The notes beneath the pieces are model-generated. The model made no database searches. It had not been told where the DNA came from and saw nothing but the letters and a program-made list of their open reading frames with translations. From the NCBI GenBank assembly GCA_963793825.1, contig CAWCBE010000005.1, positions 62,001 to 126,000 of the forward strand: a stretch of DNA of 64,000 nucleotides, in the 5' to 3' direction. Origin of the DNA: RYN-230 sp963793825. GTDB lineage: Bacteria; Actinomycetota; Actinomycetes; Streptosporangiales; Streptosporangiaceae. Shown here in pieces: positions 1 through 8,024 of this stretch. The position numbers and the translations under genes are program-made. The first letter of the stretch is position 1. Each line of letters opens with the position of its first letter.

Positions 1-99
1 TGCAGTCGCTACTATCCGTGATTACTGATCACTCAACGCATTCACGGGCGCCGCGGGAATCCGGCGCCCGCTGGGCAGAACCGGGGGCACGCAGCAGCC

Positions 100-510
100 A
101 TGGACTCCACCGACGACCTCGCTGGCCTGGTCAGCATCGGCCAGCTGGCCAAGGCGGCCGGGGTGAGCAGCCGCACCATCCGCTACTACGAGGAGCTTGG
201 CATCCTGCCGGAGCCCCGCCGGACCAGCGGCGGCACGCGGAAGTACCCGCGGGAGTACTGCGGGTACATCGAGACCGCGCTGGCCCTCAAGGACCTGGGC
301 TTCCGGCTGGAGGAGGTGAAGCCGCTGGCCCGCCTGGCGCTGGGCGACACGGTCGGCCCCGGGCAGCGGGCCCTGGCCGCGCAGCTGGTAGAGGACCGGA
401 TCCAGGCGCTGGACAAGCAGGCCGCCGTGCTGCGCAGGCTCCGTGACCGCGTGCACGACCCGGACGGGCTCGCACCCGTCCCGCTCGGGCTGGCCGCCAT
501 GGGCGGCTGA
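100..510 (+). CDS. MerR family transcriptional regulator
   Basis: A 136-residue protein whose first 40 residues form a MerR winged helix-turn-helix: SIGQLAKAAGVSSRTIRYYE at about residues 12-31, followed by the wing with GTRKYP. The rest is a helical region (residues 75-125) of the kind that forms the dimer coiled coil. There is only one cysteine and no metal-ligand motif, so a metal sensor of the MerR/CueR kind is unlikely; the effector is unknown. The ATG at 100 has no strong Shine-Dalgarno sequence. The next gene on the same strand is a 57-residue membrane peptide 115 bp downstream, which may or may not be its target. Confidence 0.85.
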   Translation: MDSTDDLAGLVSIGQLAKAAGVSSRTIRYYEELGILPEPRRTSGGTRKYPREYCGYIETALALKDLGFRLEEVKPLARLALGDTVGPGQRALAAQLVEDRIQALDKQAAVLRRLRDRVHDPDGLAPVPLGLAAMGG

Positions 511-624
511 GCCGCGGGACGCGGCCCGGTCGCCAGCGCCGGCCCGCAGCCGGCCGTATCCTCGTAGTGAGCGGCCGTCCCGTGATCCGGGACGCCCCGC
601 CGCCTGCGAGCCCCCGGAGGCCGG

Positions 625-798
625 ATGACGACTGGGCTGATCCTGCTGGTGTTCATTGCCGTCCTGGTGACCTTCTTCGTGGTCAGGCCTATCCGGCGCC
701 GGATGGGGCTGGGCGCGACCCACCGCACCTGGGTCATCAGCATGACCGTGGTGGCTCTGGCCATCCTGCTGTTCTGGGTGTACCAGACGCAGAATTGA
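625..798 (+). CDS. Small two-helix membrane protein
   Basis: A 57-codon frame preceded by a clear GGAGG (about 616-620) five bases before the ATG. The product has two hydrophobic stretches, TGLILLVFIAVLVTFFVV (residues 3-20) and WVISMTVVALAILLFWV (about 37-53), separated by a basic loop RRRMGLGATHR. It probably sits in the cell membrane. It resembles unnamed small actinobacterial membrane proteins; no function is known to me. Its stop lies 14 bp from the stop of the convergent phosphatase gene. Confidence 0.6.
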   Translation: MTTGLILLVFIAVLVTFFVVRPIRRRMGLGATHRTWVISMTVVALAILLFWVYQTQN

Positions 799-811
799 CG
801 GCGGGGCGCGG

Positions 812-3073
812 TCAGCGCAGCGGGTCGCTGCGCAGCGGCATCTCGAACCAGACCGCCTTGCCGTCCGGCGTCGGCCGTGAGCCCCACCGCGTCGCGAGCT
901 GGTCGACCAGGTAGAGCCCCCGGCCGCCCTCGTCGGTCTCTGCGGCCGTGCGGATGCGCGGCAGCCGCAGGTCACTATCGAGCACCTCGACCCACACCGA
1001 CGCCGCACCGCGCCGCAGCCGCAGGATGAACGTCTTCGCCGAGGTGGCGCCGCCCTCCTCGCTGAACGGCCCGGGCGCCCACCCGGCCACCAGCCCCGGC
1101 GTGCCCTGCGGCGCGGCACCGGCCACCTCGAGGGCGAGCGTGCGGCGCGTGGCGCGGGCGGGGGCGCTGTGCAGGACCGCGTTGGTGACCACCTCGGAGA
1201 CCAGCAAGCAGGTCAGCTCGATCTGCTCCCGGTCCATCCCCCAGGATCCGAAGGTGGCCTCGGCCAGCCGGCGGGCCTCAGACACCATGATCGCCTCAGC
1301 CGGGAAGGTGCTCTCCCAGGAGGCCAGGTCCACCGGGGAGGTACGGATCGCCACGATGGCCATGTCATCGTCGATGTCCCCGGGCACCGCCTCCTGGGCC
1401 GCCTGCGCGATCAGCTCCACGTCGCCGTGCGCCACCCGGCGGACCGCCTGGTGCAGCATGAGCCGGGCATCGTCCTCGGAGTAGTGGCCCAGCCCGTCCG
1501 CGCGGTGCCGCCGGTCGGTGAGCCCGTCGGTGTAGAGCACGAGGGCCGAGCCGGCGGGCAGGTAGCGGGTCTCCTCACGGTAGGTCGGCAGCGCCGGCAG
1601 ACCCCGGCCGCGCACCCCGAGCAGCACCCCCTTGTGCTCCATCTCCAGCTCGCCCACCTCACCGCCGGAGATCAGCAACGGCGCGTCGTGGCCGGCGTTG
1701 GCGAAAGTCAGCGTGCGCGACCAGGGGTCGTACACCAGGTAGGTGCAGCTGACCGTGGGCGGGTCCAGCGGCTCGGCGCCATCCCCGGGCGCCCGGCCCG
1801 AGCCCAGCGTCCGGCACCAGTCGTCGAGCTTGCGCAGGATCTCCTCGGGCGACTTGTCATCCTGGGCGAACGCGCGCAGCGCGGCCCGCAGCTGGCCCAT
1901 GACGGCCGCCGCCCGGGCGCCACGGCCCTCGACGTCACCGATGACGATGCCGACCCGCCCGGCCGACAGCGGGATGATGTCGTACCAGTCCCCGCCCACC
2001 TGGGTCTGGATCCCCTGGCCATGCGTCTCCAGCGGCTTGGCCGGAATGTACCGGCAGGCCACCTCCAGGCCGTCCAGCCTGGGCATCTGCTGCGGCAGCA
2101 GGCTGGTCTGGAAGGCCAGCGCGGTGCGCCGCTCCTCCTCGAACAGCAGCGCGTTGTCGATCGCGACCGCGACCCGGCTGGCCACCGCGCCGAAGAAGTC
2201 CCGGTCGTCCGGGTCGTAGTACTGCTCCTCGCGGCGGGTCAGCCGGAACAGCGCCAGGCTCATCACCCCGAGCGCCTGCCCGCGGGCGACCAGCGGCGCG
2301 GCCACGACCGAGGCCAGCCCGACCTCCTGGGCGGCCGCCAGGCTGCCCGGGCTGGGTGCCCGCGGCGGCTGCACGTCGGCCAGGTTCTCCACCAGGACCG
2401 TGTCCAACCGGGACAGTGCCTCCCGGCAGAAGTGCCCGTCGGGGTAGGCCACCGGGTCGCCGACCCGGGCCCAGCTGCCAGGCGGCGGCGTCCACCCCCC
2501 GGCGTGGAACTGGACCCGGCGGATCAGCTTGTCCCCCTGGACCAGGTCGATGATGCAGTGGTCGGCGAACTGCGGGACCAGCGTCTCGGCGACGTGCCGG
2601 AGCGTCATGCTCAGCTCCAGCGAGCCGGACAGCTGGTCACCAACCCGCTCCAGGAGCGCGATCCGGTCCCGCTCCCGGCGGCTGCTGCGCCGGGTGGCCT
2701 CCCGCGCGATGATGACGATCCCGTCGATGGACCCCGACGGGTGCCGCAGCGGCATCGCCTGGGCCCGCACGAACACCCGGGACGCGTCGGCGCGGATCAC
2801 TGCGAAGGTGCCGTCCCCCGCGCTGCCGCGGAGCACCTGCCGGGCCAGCTCGGCGACCTTCCCGGCGTCGCCGCCGGTGAAGCCGAGGGTGAGGATGGGG
2901 CGGCCGAGCAGTTTCCCGGGGTCGGCCGGGAAGCCGAACAGCGTGACCGCGAACGGGTTGGCGTACAGCAGGTGGCCCTGCCGGTCGGTCACCACCACGG
3001 CCGCGCCCATCTGGGCCAGGATGGCACCAGCGGGCAGGTGGGCTTCGTAGCCCGCCGTAACCTGCTCAATCAC
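812..3073 (-). CDS. PAS-GAF-PP2C(SpoIIE)-HATPase serine phosphatase
   Basis: A multidomain signalling protein of about 753 residues. Order: a PAS domain (about residues 10-120, VVVTDRQGHLLYANPFAV), a GAF domain (about 140-315), a SpoIIE-type PP2C phosphatase (about 325-550, with metal-site segments VGGDWYD, IGDVEGRGA, NAGHDAPLLI, LYTDGLTDR and DDDMAIV), and a C-terminal GHKL ATPase resembling anti-sigma kinases (about 575-750, N-box SEVVTNAVLHS, G-box DEGGRGL). Proteins of this layout in actinobacteria act in partner-switching control of sigma factors, dephosphorylating an anti-anti-sigma factor; the partner is not in this window. I chose GTG 3073 because GGGAGGGGG lies just upstream; an in-frame ATG at 3118 is an alternative. 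Confidence 0.9.
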   Translation of the reverse strand: MIEQVTAGYEAHLPAGAILAQMGAAVVVTDRQGHLLYANPFAVTLFGFPADPGKLLGRPILTLGFTGGDAGKVAELARQVLRGSAGDGTFAVIRADASRVFVRAQAMPLRHPSGSIDGIVIIAREATRRSSRRERDRIALLERVGDQLSGSLELSMTLRHVAETLVPQFADHCIIDLVQGDKLIRRVQFHAGGWTPPPGSWARVGDPVAYPDGHFCREALSRLDTVLVENLADVQPPRAPSPGSLAAAQEVGLASVVAAPLVARGQALGVMSLALFRLTRREEQYYDPDDRDFFGAVASRVAVAIDNALLFEEERRTALAFQTSLLPQQMPRLDGLEVACRYIPAKPLETHGQGIQTQVGGDWYDIIPLSAGRVGIVIGDVEGRGARAAAVMGQLRAALRAFAQDDKSPEEILRKLDDWCRTLGSGRAPGDGAEPLDPPTVSCTYLVYDPWSRTLTFANAGHDAPLLISGGEVGELEMEHKGVLLGVRGRGLPALPTYREETRYLPAGSALVLYTDGLTDRRHRADGLGHYSEDDARLMLHQAVRRVAHGDVELIAQAAQEAVPGDIDDDMAIVAIRTSPVDLASWESTFPAEAIMVSEARRLAEATFGSWGMDREQIELTCLLVSEVVTNAVLHSAPARATRRTLALEVAGAAPQGTPGLVAGWAPGPFSEEGGATSAKTFILRLRRGAASVWVEVLDSDLRLPRIRTAAETDEGGRGLYLVDQLATRWGSRPTPDGKAVWFEMPLRSDPLR

Positions 3074-3136
3074 CGGGCGCACCCCCTCCCGGCGCTGGCC
3101 GGCACCGCATGGGGACAACCAGGGCCGCAGCCGCCC

Positions 3137-3850
3137 TCAGCGCCGCGAAACGAAGACATGCGCGGCAACAAGGCGGGGCAGTTCCGCCGTGACACTGCCG
3201 ACCCTGTCGTCACTGGTCACCCGTACACCGTCGTCGCTGGACGCGAGCGTGACCTCGCGTCCGGGTTGTATCCCGATCCGCTTGAGTTTAAGCATGAGCA
3301 CGGGATCGCTTTGGACTTGTTCGCTGATCCTGCGCACCGTGACCGGCGCCGCGAGCCCGTCCGCGACGGCGGTCATGGCCTCGTCGTGCTCCTCGAGGGC
3401 GGCCAGCGCGCGCTCCCGGGCGTCGTCCGGGATCCCGAGCTCGTCCAGACCGGGAATGAGGTTCCCGTGCGGGCAGCTGACCGGGTAGCTGAGCAGCTCC
3501 ACCAGGCGGCGCTCCACGTTCTCCGAGATGACATGCTCCCAGCGGCACGCCTCGACGTGGACCTCTTCCCAGGGCAGCCCGATCACATCGACCAGCAGGC
3601 ACTCGGCCAGCCGGTGCTTGCGCATCACCCGCATGGCCAGGGTGCGGCCCGCGCCGGTGAGCATCAGCTGCCGGTCACCTTCCACGGTGAGCAGCCCGGC
3701 CCGCTCCATCCGCGCCACGGTCTGGCTGACCGTCGGCCCGCTCTGGGTCAGCCGCTCGGCGATCCGCGCGCGGAGCGGGACGATGCCCTCCTCCTCCAAC
3801 TCGAAGATGGTCCGGAGGTACATCTCCGTGGTGTCGATGAGCCCGTGCAC
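3137..3850 (-). CDS. ideR: Iron-dependent repressor, DtxR/IdeR family
   Basis: A 237-residue DtxR-family regulator, full length for IdeR. The winged HTH is at residues 25-65 (ARIAERLTQSGPTVSQTVAR). The metal ligands match the DtxR numbering exactly: Met10, Cys102, Glu105 and His106 for the regulatory site, and His79, Glu83 and His98 for the ancillary site. The C-terminal third is an SH3-like FeoA-type domain. With Fe(II) bound such proteins repress siderophore and iron-uptake genes and may activate iron storage. The GTG at 3850 follows GGAGGGAGG. It lies 64 bp upstream of the phosphatase gene start and could share its transcript. Confidence 0.93.
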   Translation of the reverse strand: MHGLIDTTEMYLRTIFELEEEGIVPLRARIAERLTQSGPTVSQTVARMERAGLLTVEGDRQLMLTGAGRTLAMRVMRKHRLAECLLVDVIGLPWEEVHVEACRWEHVISENVERRLVELLSYPVSCPHGNLIPGLDELGIPDDARERALAALEEHDEAMTAVADGLAAPVTVRRISEQVQSDPVLMLKLKRIGIQPGREVTLASSDDGVRVTSDDRVGSVTAELPRLVAAHVFVSRR

Positions 3851-3914
3851 CGTGTCCAGGCCTCCCTCCTCACCTGATGTTATGCGCCCGCGGCACGCTT
3901 GCGGGGCAGTGCTT

Positions 3915-4553
3915 TCACGGGGACAGGCGCTCGATCACCCAGGCCTGGCCGTCCCGCCGGTAGCGGAGCCGGTCGTGCAGCCGGCTCGGCCGCCCCTGCC
4001 AGAACTCGACGATCTCCGGGCGGACCCGGTACCCGCCCCAGAAGTCGGGCATCGGCACCTCGGTCCCGTCCGGCCACCGCTGCTCCAGCTCGCGGTACCG
4101 GCCGTCCAGGTGGGCACGGTCCGGCAGCACCGCAGACTGCCGGCTGGCCCACGCCCCCACCTGGGAGCCGTGCGGCCGCGAGTGGAAATACGGCTCGCTC
4201 TCGGCGGCCGACATCGCCTCGGCGCTGCCCTCCACGATCACCTGCCGCTGCACCGGGTGCCACGGGAATAGCAGGCAGGCCCGCGGCTCGGCGGCGAGGT
4301 GCCGGCCCTTGGCCGAGGTCCGGTTGGTGTAGAAGACGAAGCCGGCTGGCCCGTAGTCCTTGAGCAGCACGGTGCGGGCCCGCGGCTGCCCGTCGGGGGA
4401 GACGGTGGCCAGCACCATGGCGGTGGGCTCGGCCAGCCGCGCCGCGACCACGGCGTCCATCCACTCGCCGAACAGGACGAGCGGGTCCGCCGGGACGGCG
4501 GCCTCGTCCAGCGGCGGGTGGTCCGGCGGGCTGGGCTGATAGATGGGTTCCAC
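3915..4553 (-). CDS. pdxH: Pyridoxamine 5'-phosphate oxidase
   Basis: A 212-residue flavoenzyme that oxidises pyridoxamine or pyridoxine 5'-phosphate to PLP with FMN and oxygen. Typical segments are present: RTVLLKDYGPAGFVFYTN with SAKG (FMN/substrate binding), SQVGAWASRQSAVL, and the C-terminal family signature PEIVEFWQGRPSRLHDR. GTG 4553 is preferred over an upstream ATG (4652) because GAGG sits seven bases before it and the extra residues look non-homologous. It is divergent from citA across 245 bp. PLP made here would serve neighbouring PLP enzymes such as SerC and the ThrC-like protein, though that link is general. Confidence 0.93.
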   Translation of the reverse strand: MEPIYQPSPPDHPPLDEAAVPADPLVLFGEWMDAVVAARLAEPTAMVLATVSPDGQPRARTVLLKDYGPAGFVFYTNRTSAKGRHLAAEPRACLLFPWHPVQRQVIVEGSAEAMSAAESEPYFHSRPHGSQVGAWASRQSAVLPDRAHLDGRYRELEQRWPDGTEVPMPDFWGGYRVRPEIVEFWQGRPSRLHDRLRYRRDGQAWVIERLSP

Positions 4554-4798
4554 GGGAAGATCCTCACATGCCAGCGGCCCGGCGCGGGGGCCGCCGGGCC
4601 GCTGGCGGCGGCATAGAGCACCCCGCCCCCGGCAGAGCGTGGCGTGCGTCACGCCGCAATGCGTAGCGAATATGGTTCGGAGAAGGTTGACTTAATCCGG
4701 GTTGACACCGGGTGCCGCGACGGCGGCGCCATCGCGGGTCCGTGCCATCACCCCGGCACGAACTCGATACAGCTCCCGAGGACACGGAGGTCCGGCAG

Positions 4799-5905
4799 AT
4801 GTCCGATTTCGTACCTGGTCTGGAAGGTGTCGTCGCCTTCGAGACCACCATCGCGGAGCCGGACCGCGAGGGCGGCTCACTCCGCTACCGCGGCGTCGAC
4901 ATCGAGGAACTCGTGGGTCACGTGTCCTTCGGGCACGTGTGGGGCCTCCTGGTGGACAACAAGTTCGCCCCCGGGCTGCCACCCGCCGAGCCGTACCCGA
5001 TCCCGGTGCACTCCGGAGACATCCGGGTGGACGTGCAGAGCGCGCTGGCCATGCTGGCGCCCGCCTGGGGCATGCACCAGCTGCTCGACATCTCCGACGA
5101 GCAGGCCCGCGATGACCTGGCCCGCGCCTCCGTCATGGCGCTGTCCTTCGTGGCGCAGTCGGCCCGCGGGCAGGGCCTGCCCCCGGTCCCGCAGTACCGG
5201 GTGGACGAGGCGCGCAGCATCGTCGAGCGGTTCATGATCCGCTGGCGCGGCGAGCCGGACCCCCGGCACGTCAAGGCGGTCGACGCCTACTGGACCTCCG
5301 CGGCCGAGCACGGGATGAACGCGTCGACGTTCACCGCCCGGGTGATCGCCTCGACCGGCGCGGACGTGGCCGCGGCGCTGTCCGGCGCGGTCGGCGCCAT
5401 GTCCGGGCCGCTGCACGGGGGCGCCCCGGCCCGGGTACTCGGCATGATCGAGGAAGTGGAGCGGACCGGCGACGCGGTCAAGTACGTCAAGGCGGCACTG
5501 GACCGCGGTGACCGGCTGATGGGCTTCGGCCACCGGGTGTACCGGGCCGAGGACCCGCGGGCGCGGGTGCTCCGCCGCACGGCCCGGGAGCTGGGCGCGC
5601 CGCGCTATGAGGTCGCCGTGGCCCTGGAGGATGCGGCCCTGAACGAGCTGCACGCCCGCCGGCCGGACCGGGTGCTCGCCACCAACGTGGAGTTCTGGGC
5701 GGCCATCACGCTGGACTTCGCCGAGGTCCCGGCGCACATGTTCACCTCCATGTTCACCTGCGCGCGGACCGCGGGCTGGGCGGCGCACATCCTGGAGCAG
5801 AAGCAGACCGGCAGGCTGGTCCGGCCGAGCGCCCGGTACGTGGGCCCGAAGTCCCGCCCAGTCAGCGACGTGCCCGGCGCCGACCAGGTTCTCGACGAGG
5901 TCTAG
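4799..5905 (+). CDS. citA: Citrate synthase 2 (CitA type)
   Basis: A 368-residue citrate synthase condensing acetyl-CoA and oxaloacetate. Start is the ATG at 4799 after CGGAGG (4785-4790). Active-site histidines are His206 in GPLHGGAP and His245 in FGHRVYR. The position usually held by the catalytic Asp (NVDF) reads NVEFW here, Glu298; from memory the mycobacterial CitA subgroup has the same Glu. The C-terminal TAGWAAHILEQK matches the family. Shorter than hexameric GltA, it belongs to the small dimeric class. It is followed by serC 186 bp later, beyond a GC-rich tandem repeat. Confidence 0.93.
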   Translation: MSDFVPGLEGVVAFETTIAEPDREGGSLRYRGVDIEELVGHVSFGHVWGLLVDNKFAPGLPPAEPYPIPVHSGDIRVDVQSALAMLAPAWGMHQLLDISDEQARDDLARASVMALSFVAQSARGQGLPPVPQYRVDEARSIVERFMIRWRGEPDPRHVKAVDAYWTSAAEHGMNASTFTARVIASTGADVAAALSGAVGAMSGPLHGGAPARVLGMIEEVERTGDAVKYVKAALDRGDRLMGFGHRVYRAEDPRARVLRRTARELGAPRYEVAVALEDAALNELHARRPDRVLATNVEFWAAITLDFAEVPAHMFTSMFTCARTAGWAAHILEQKQTGRLVRPSARYVGPKSRPVSDVPGADQVLDEV

Positions 5906-5961
5906 CCGTGTTACCCCCCGGGGGCGACCCCGGCCGCCCGGAACCCCCGGGCATTCCGCCA

Positions 5962-6060
5962 CGCGGCACGATCCCCCGGACCCCGGGGGCGTCTCGCCGC
6001 GCGGCACGATCCCCGGACCCCCGGGGCGTCTCGCCGCCCGGCACGATCCCCGGACCCCCG
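5962..6060. repeat. GC-rich tandem direct repeat, about 37-38 bp, 2.6 copies
   Basis: Three successive copies begin at 5962, 6000 and 6037. Each starts with GGCACGATCCCCCGGACCCC or a near variant, and the first two end in GCGTCTCGCCG; the third is cut short. It sits between citA and serC and contains no credible gene. Runs of C and G could form hairpins on either strand, so it may also end citA transcription, but no T-tract follows. Confidence 0.75.
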
Positions 6061-6091
6061 CACCGCGGGGACGACCCCATAGGGTGGCTCC

Positions 6092-7210
6092 GTGACCGAC
6101 ATCCTCCTCCCTGCCGGGCTCAGGCCCGCCGACGGGCGGTTCGGCTGCGGACCGTCCCGGGTGCGGCCAGAACAGCTGGCCGCGCTAGCCGCCTCCGGTG
6201 ACCGCTACCTCGGCACGTCGCACCGGCAGGCCCCGGTCCGGTCGCTGGTGCAGCGCGTCCGGGAAGGCCTGGCCGCACTGTTCGGCGTGCCCGAGGGCTA
6301 CCAGGTGGTCCTGGGCAACGGCGGCACCACCGCGTTCTGGGAGATCGCCGCGTTCGGCCTGATCCGGCAGAAGTCGCAGCACCTGGCGTTCGGTGAGTTC
6401 TCGGCGAAATTCGCCCAGGCCGCGACGGCCGCCCCGTGGCTGGACGGCCCGACGGTGATCGCGTCGCCGCCCGGGACCCACCCGGTGCCCAGCGGCGAGA
6501 CCGGCGTGGACGCCTACGCGCTGACCCACAACGAGACGTCCACCGGGGTGGCCATGCCAGTCCGGCGGGTGCCGGGCTCGGATCCCGGGTCGCTGATCCT
6601 GGTGGACGCGACCAGCGCCGCGGGCGGCCTGCCGGTCGACGTGGCCGACTGCGACGTGTACTACTTCGCGCCGCAGAAATGCCTCGGCTCCGATGGCGGC
6701 CTCTGGCTGGCGCTGATGTCCCCCGCGGCCCTGGACCGGGCGGCCGCGATCGCGGCCAGCGGCCGCTACATTCCGGAGTTCTTCTCGCTGCCGGTGGCCA
6801 TCGACAACTCGGCCAAGCAGCAGACCTACAACACGCCCGCGGTGGCCACCTTGTTCCTGCTGGCCGAGCAGGTTGAGTGGCTGCTGGCGCAGGGCGGCCT
6901 GAGCTGGGCCACCAGCCGCACGGCCGAGTCCGCGGCGCGGCTGTACACCTGGGCGGAGAAGGCACCGTACGCGGTACCGTTCGTCGCCGACCCGGCCCAG
7001 CGGTCCCAGGTGGTCGGGACGATCGACTTCACCGGCGGGGTGGACGCGGCCGCGGTGGCCGCCGCCCTCCGGTCCAACGGGATCGTGGACACCGAGCCCT
7101 ACCGCAAGCTGGGCCGCAACCAGCTGCGCATCGGGATGTTCCCGTCGGTGGACCCGGCGGACGTGGAGGCGCTGACCGCCTGCATCGACTATGTGATCGA
7201 GCGGCTCTAA
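6092..7210 (+). CDS. serC: Phosphoserine aminotransferase
   Basis: A 372-residue class-V PLP aminotransferase making 3-phosphoserine from 3-phosphohydroxypyruvate and glutamate, the second step of serine synthesis. The N-terminal FGCGPSRVRPEQL and TSHRQAPVRSLV match the actinobacterial SerC subgroup. The PLP lysine is Lys196 in YFAPQKCLGSDGG. The C-terminal GRNQLRIGMFPSVDPADVEAL is also typical. The start is GTG 6092; the Shine-Dalgarno (AGGGTGG) is weak. The order pdxH-citA-serC places a PLP maker near a PLP user. Confidence 0.93.
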   Translation: MTDILLPAGLRPADGRFGCGPSRVRPEQLAALAASGDRYLGTSHRQAPVRSLVQRVREGLAALFGVPEGYQVVLGNGGTTAFWEIAAFGLIRQKSQHLAFGEFSAKFAQAATAAPWLDGPTVIASPPGTHPVPSGETGVDAYALTHNETSTGVAMPVRRVPGSDPGSLILVDATSAAGGLPVDVADCDVYYFAPQKCLGSDGGLWLALMSPAALDRAAAIAASGRYIPEFFSLPVAIDNSAKQQTYNTPAVATLFLLAEQVEWLLAQGGLSWATSRTAESAARLYTWAEKAPYAVPFVADPAQRSQVVGTIDFTGGVDAAAVAAALRSNGIVDTEPYRKLGRNQLRIGMFPSVDPADVEALTACIDYVIERL

Positions 7211-7249
7211 GCCCCGCGCCCGGCCGCAAGCCGTGGGCCCGGGCCCCGG

Positions 7250-7333
7250 TCAGCGGATGGCGGCGCCGATGACGGCCCCGGCCACCAGGATGGCCAGCAC
7301 GAGGGGCAGCAGCCACCGGTTAGCTCGGATCAC
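7250..7333 (-). CDS. Putative 27-residue membrane peptide
   Basis: A GTG-started frame encoding a 27-residue peptide that is almost entirely one hydrophobic helix (LLPLVLAILVAGAVIGAAIR) with two arginines at the N-terminal side. It lies 28 bp downstream of the RNA phosphodiesterase gene on the same strand. The ribosome site is weak. It could be a real small membrane protein or a chance frame; the single hydrophobic segment framed by basic residues is the only support. Confidence 0.3.
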   Translation of the reverse strand: MIRANRWLLPLVLAILVAGAVIGAAIR

Positions 7334-7361
7334 AGCAGGCAGCCTATCCCCGGCCGCCCGG

Positions 7362-7955
7362 TCACCGGTCCCGCGAGCCGCCCGCCGGCGCCCGCAGCGG
7401 CCAGCTGCCGAGCGTCTCGTACCGGGGCCGTTCCTGCGGGCGGCCGCCGGGCAGGTGGCTGCGGATCAGGTGGATCTGGCCGGCGTCCCAGGACGGCCCG
7501 GCGTAGCCGGCCAGGCTGGCCACCAGATCCCGGGCGTCCACCGGCTCCCGGCAGCGGGCCAGCGTCAGGTGCGGCCGGTACCGCCGGTTCTCCTCGGCTC
7601 CCGGTGCTCCGGCCCGCCGCGCCCCGGCGGCCACCGAGGCGGCCAGGGCACTCAGCGCGGCCTGCTCCCCGCGTACCCCGGTCCAGAGCACCCGGGCCCG
7701 GGGCGGCGCCGGGAACGCGCCGGCCCCGCCCAGTGACAGCGACATCAGCGGGTGCCGGGCCGCGGCCCGCTCCAGCCGGGGCAGCAGGCGCGAGGTGGCA
7801 GCGTCCGGCATCTCGCCGAGGAAGGCCAGCGTGACGTGCCAGGCGTCGCGCCCGGTCCAGCGCAGCGCCGGCCAGGTGCCGCGGAGCGGGGCGACCGCGC
7901 CGTCCAGGTCGGCCGCGACCACCTCCGGGATGCCCACCGCCACGAACAGCCGCAT
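7362..7955 (-). CDS. thpR: RNA 2',3'-cyclic phosphodiesterase (2H family, ThpR/LigT)
   Basis: A 197-residue 2H phosphoesterase. Both catalytic HxT motifs are visible, HVTL at His40 and HLTL at His129, about 90 residues apart as in ThpR/LigT. The N-terminal MRLFVAVGIP and the ALRWTGRDAWHVTLAFLG block are family hallmarks. These enzymes open 2',3'-cyclic phosphates to 2'-phosphates on RNA ends; the physiological substrate in actinobacteria is not known. The ATG at 7955 is near the conserved N-terminus. Confidence 0.9.
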   Translation of the reverse strand: MRLFVAVGIPEVVAADLDGAVAPLRGTWPALRWTGRDAWHVTLAFLGEMPDAATSRLLPRLERAAARHPLMSLSLGGAGAFPAPPRARVLWTGVRGEQAALSALAASVAAGARRAGAPGAEENRRYRPHLTLARCREPVDARDLVASLAGYAGPSWDAGQIHLIRSHLPGGRPQERPRYETLGSWPLRAPAGGSRDR

Positions 7956-8024
7956 AGCTCATTGGTAGCACCGCTGCGCGGGGGCCCGGGGGTTCCGGGG
8001 GGCGCCCCGCAGGGCTAGCACAGC

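Noticed and set aside
1169..3877. A 902-codon open frame on the plus strand
   Set aside because: It is the antisense reading of the SpoIIE-type phosphatase and ideR, made possible by high GC. Its product is Arg/Gly/Pro-rich with no family.
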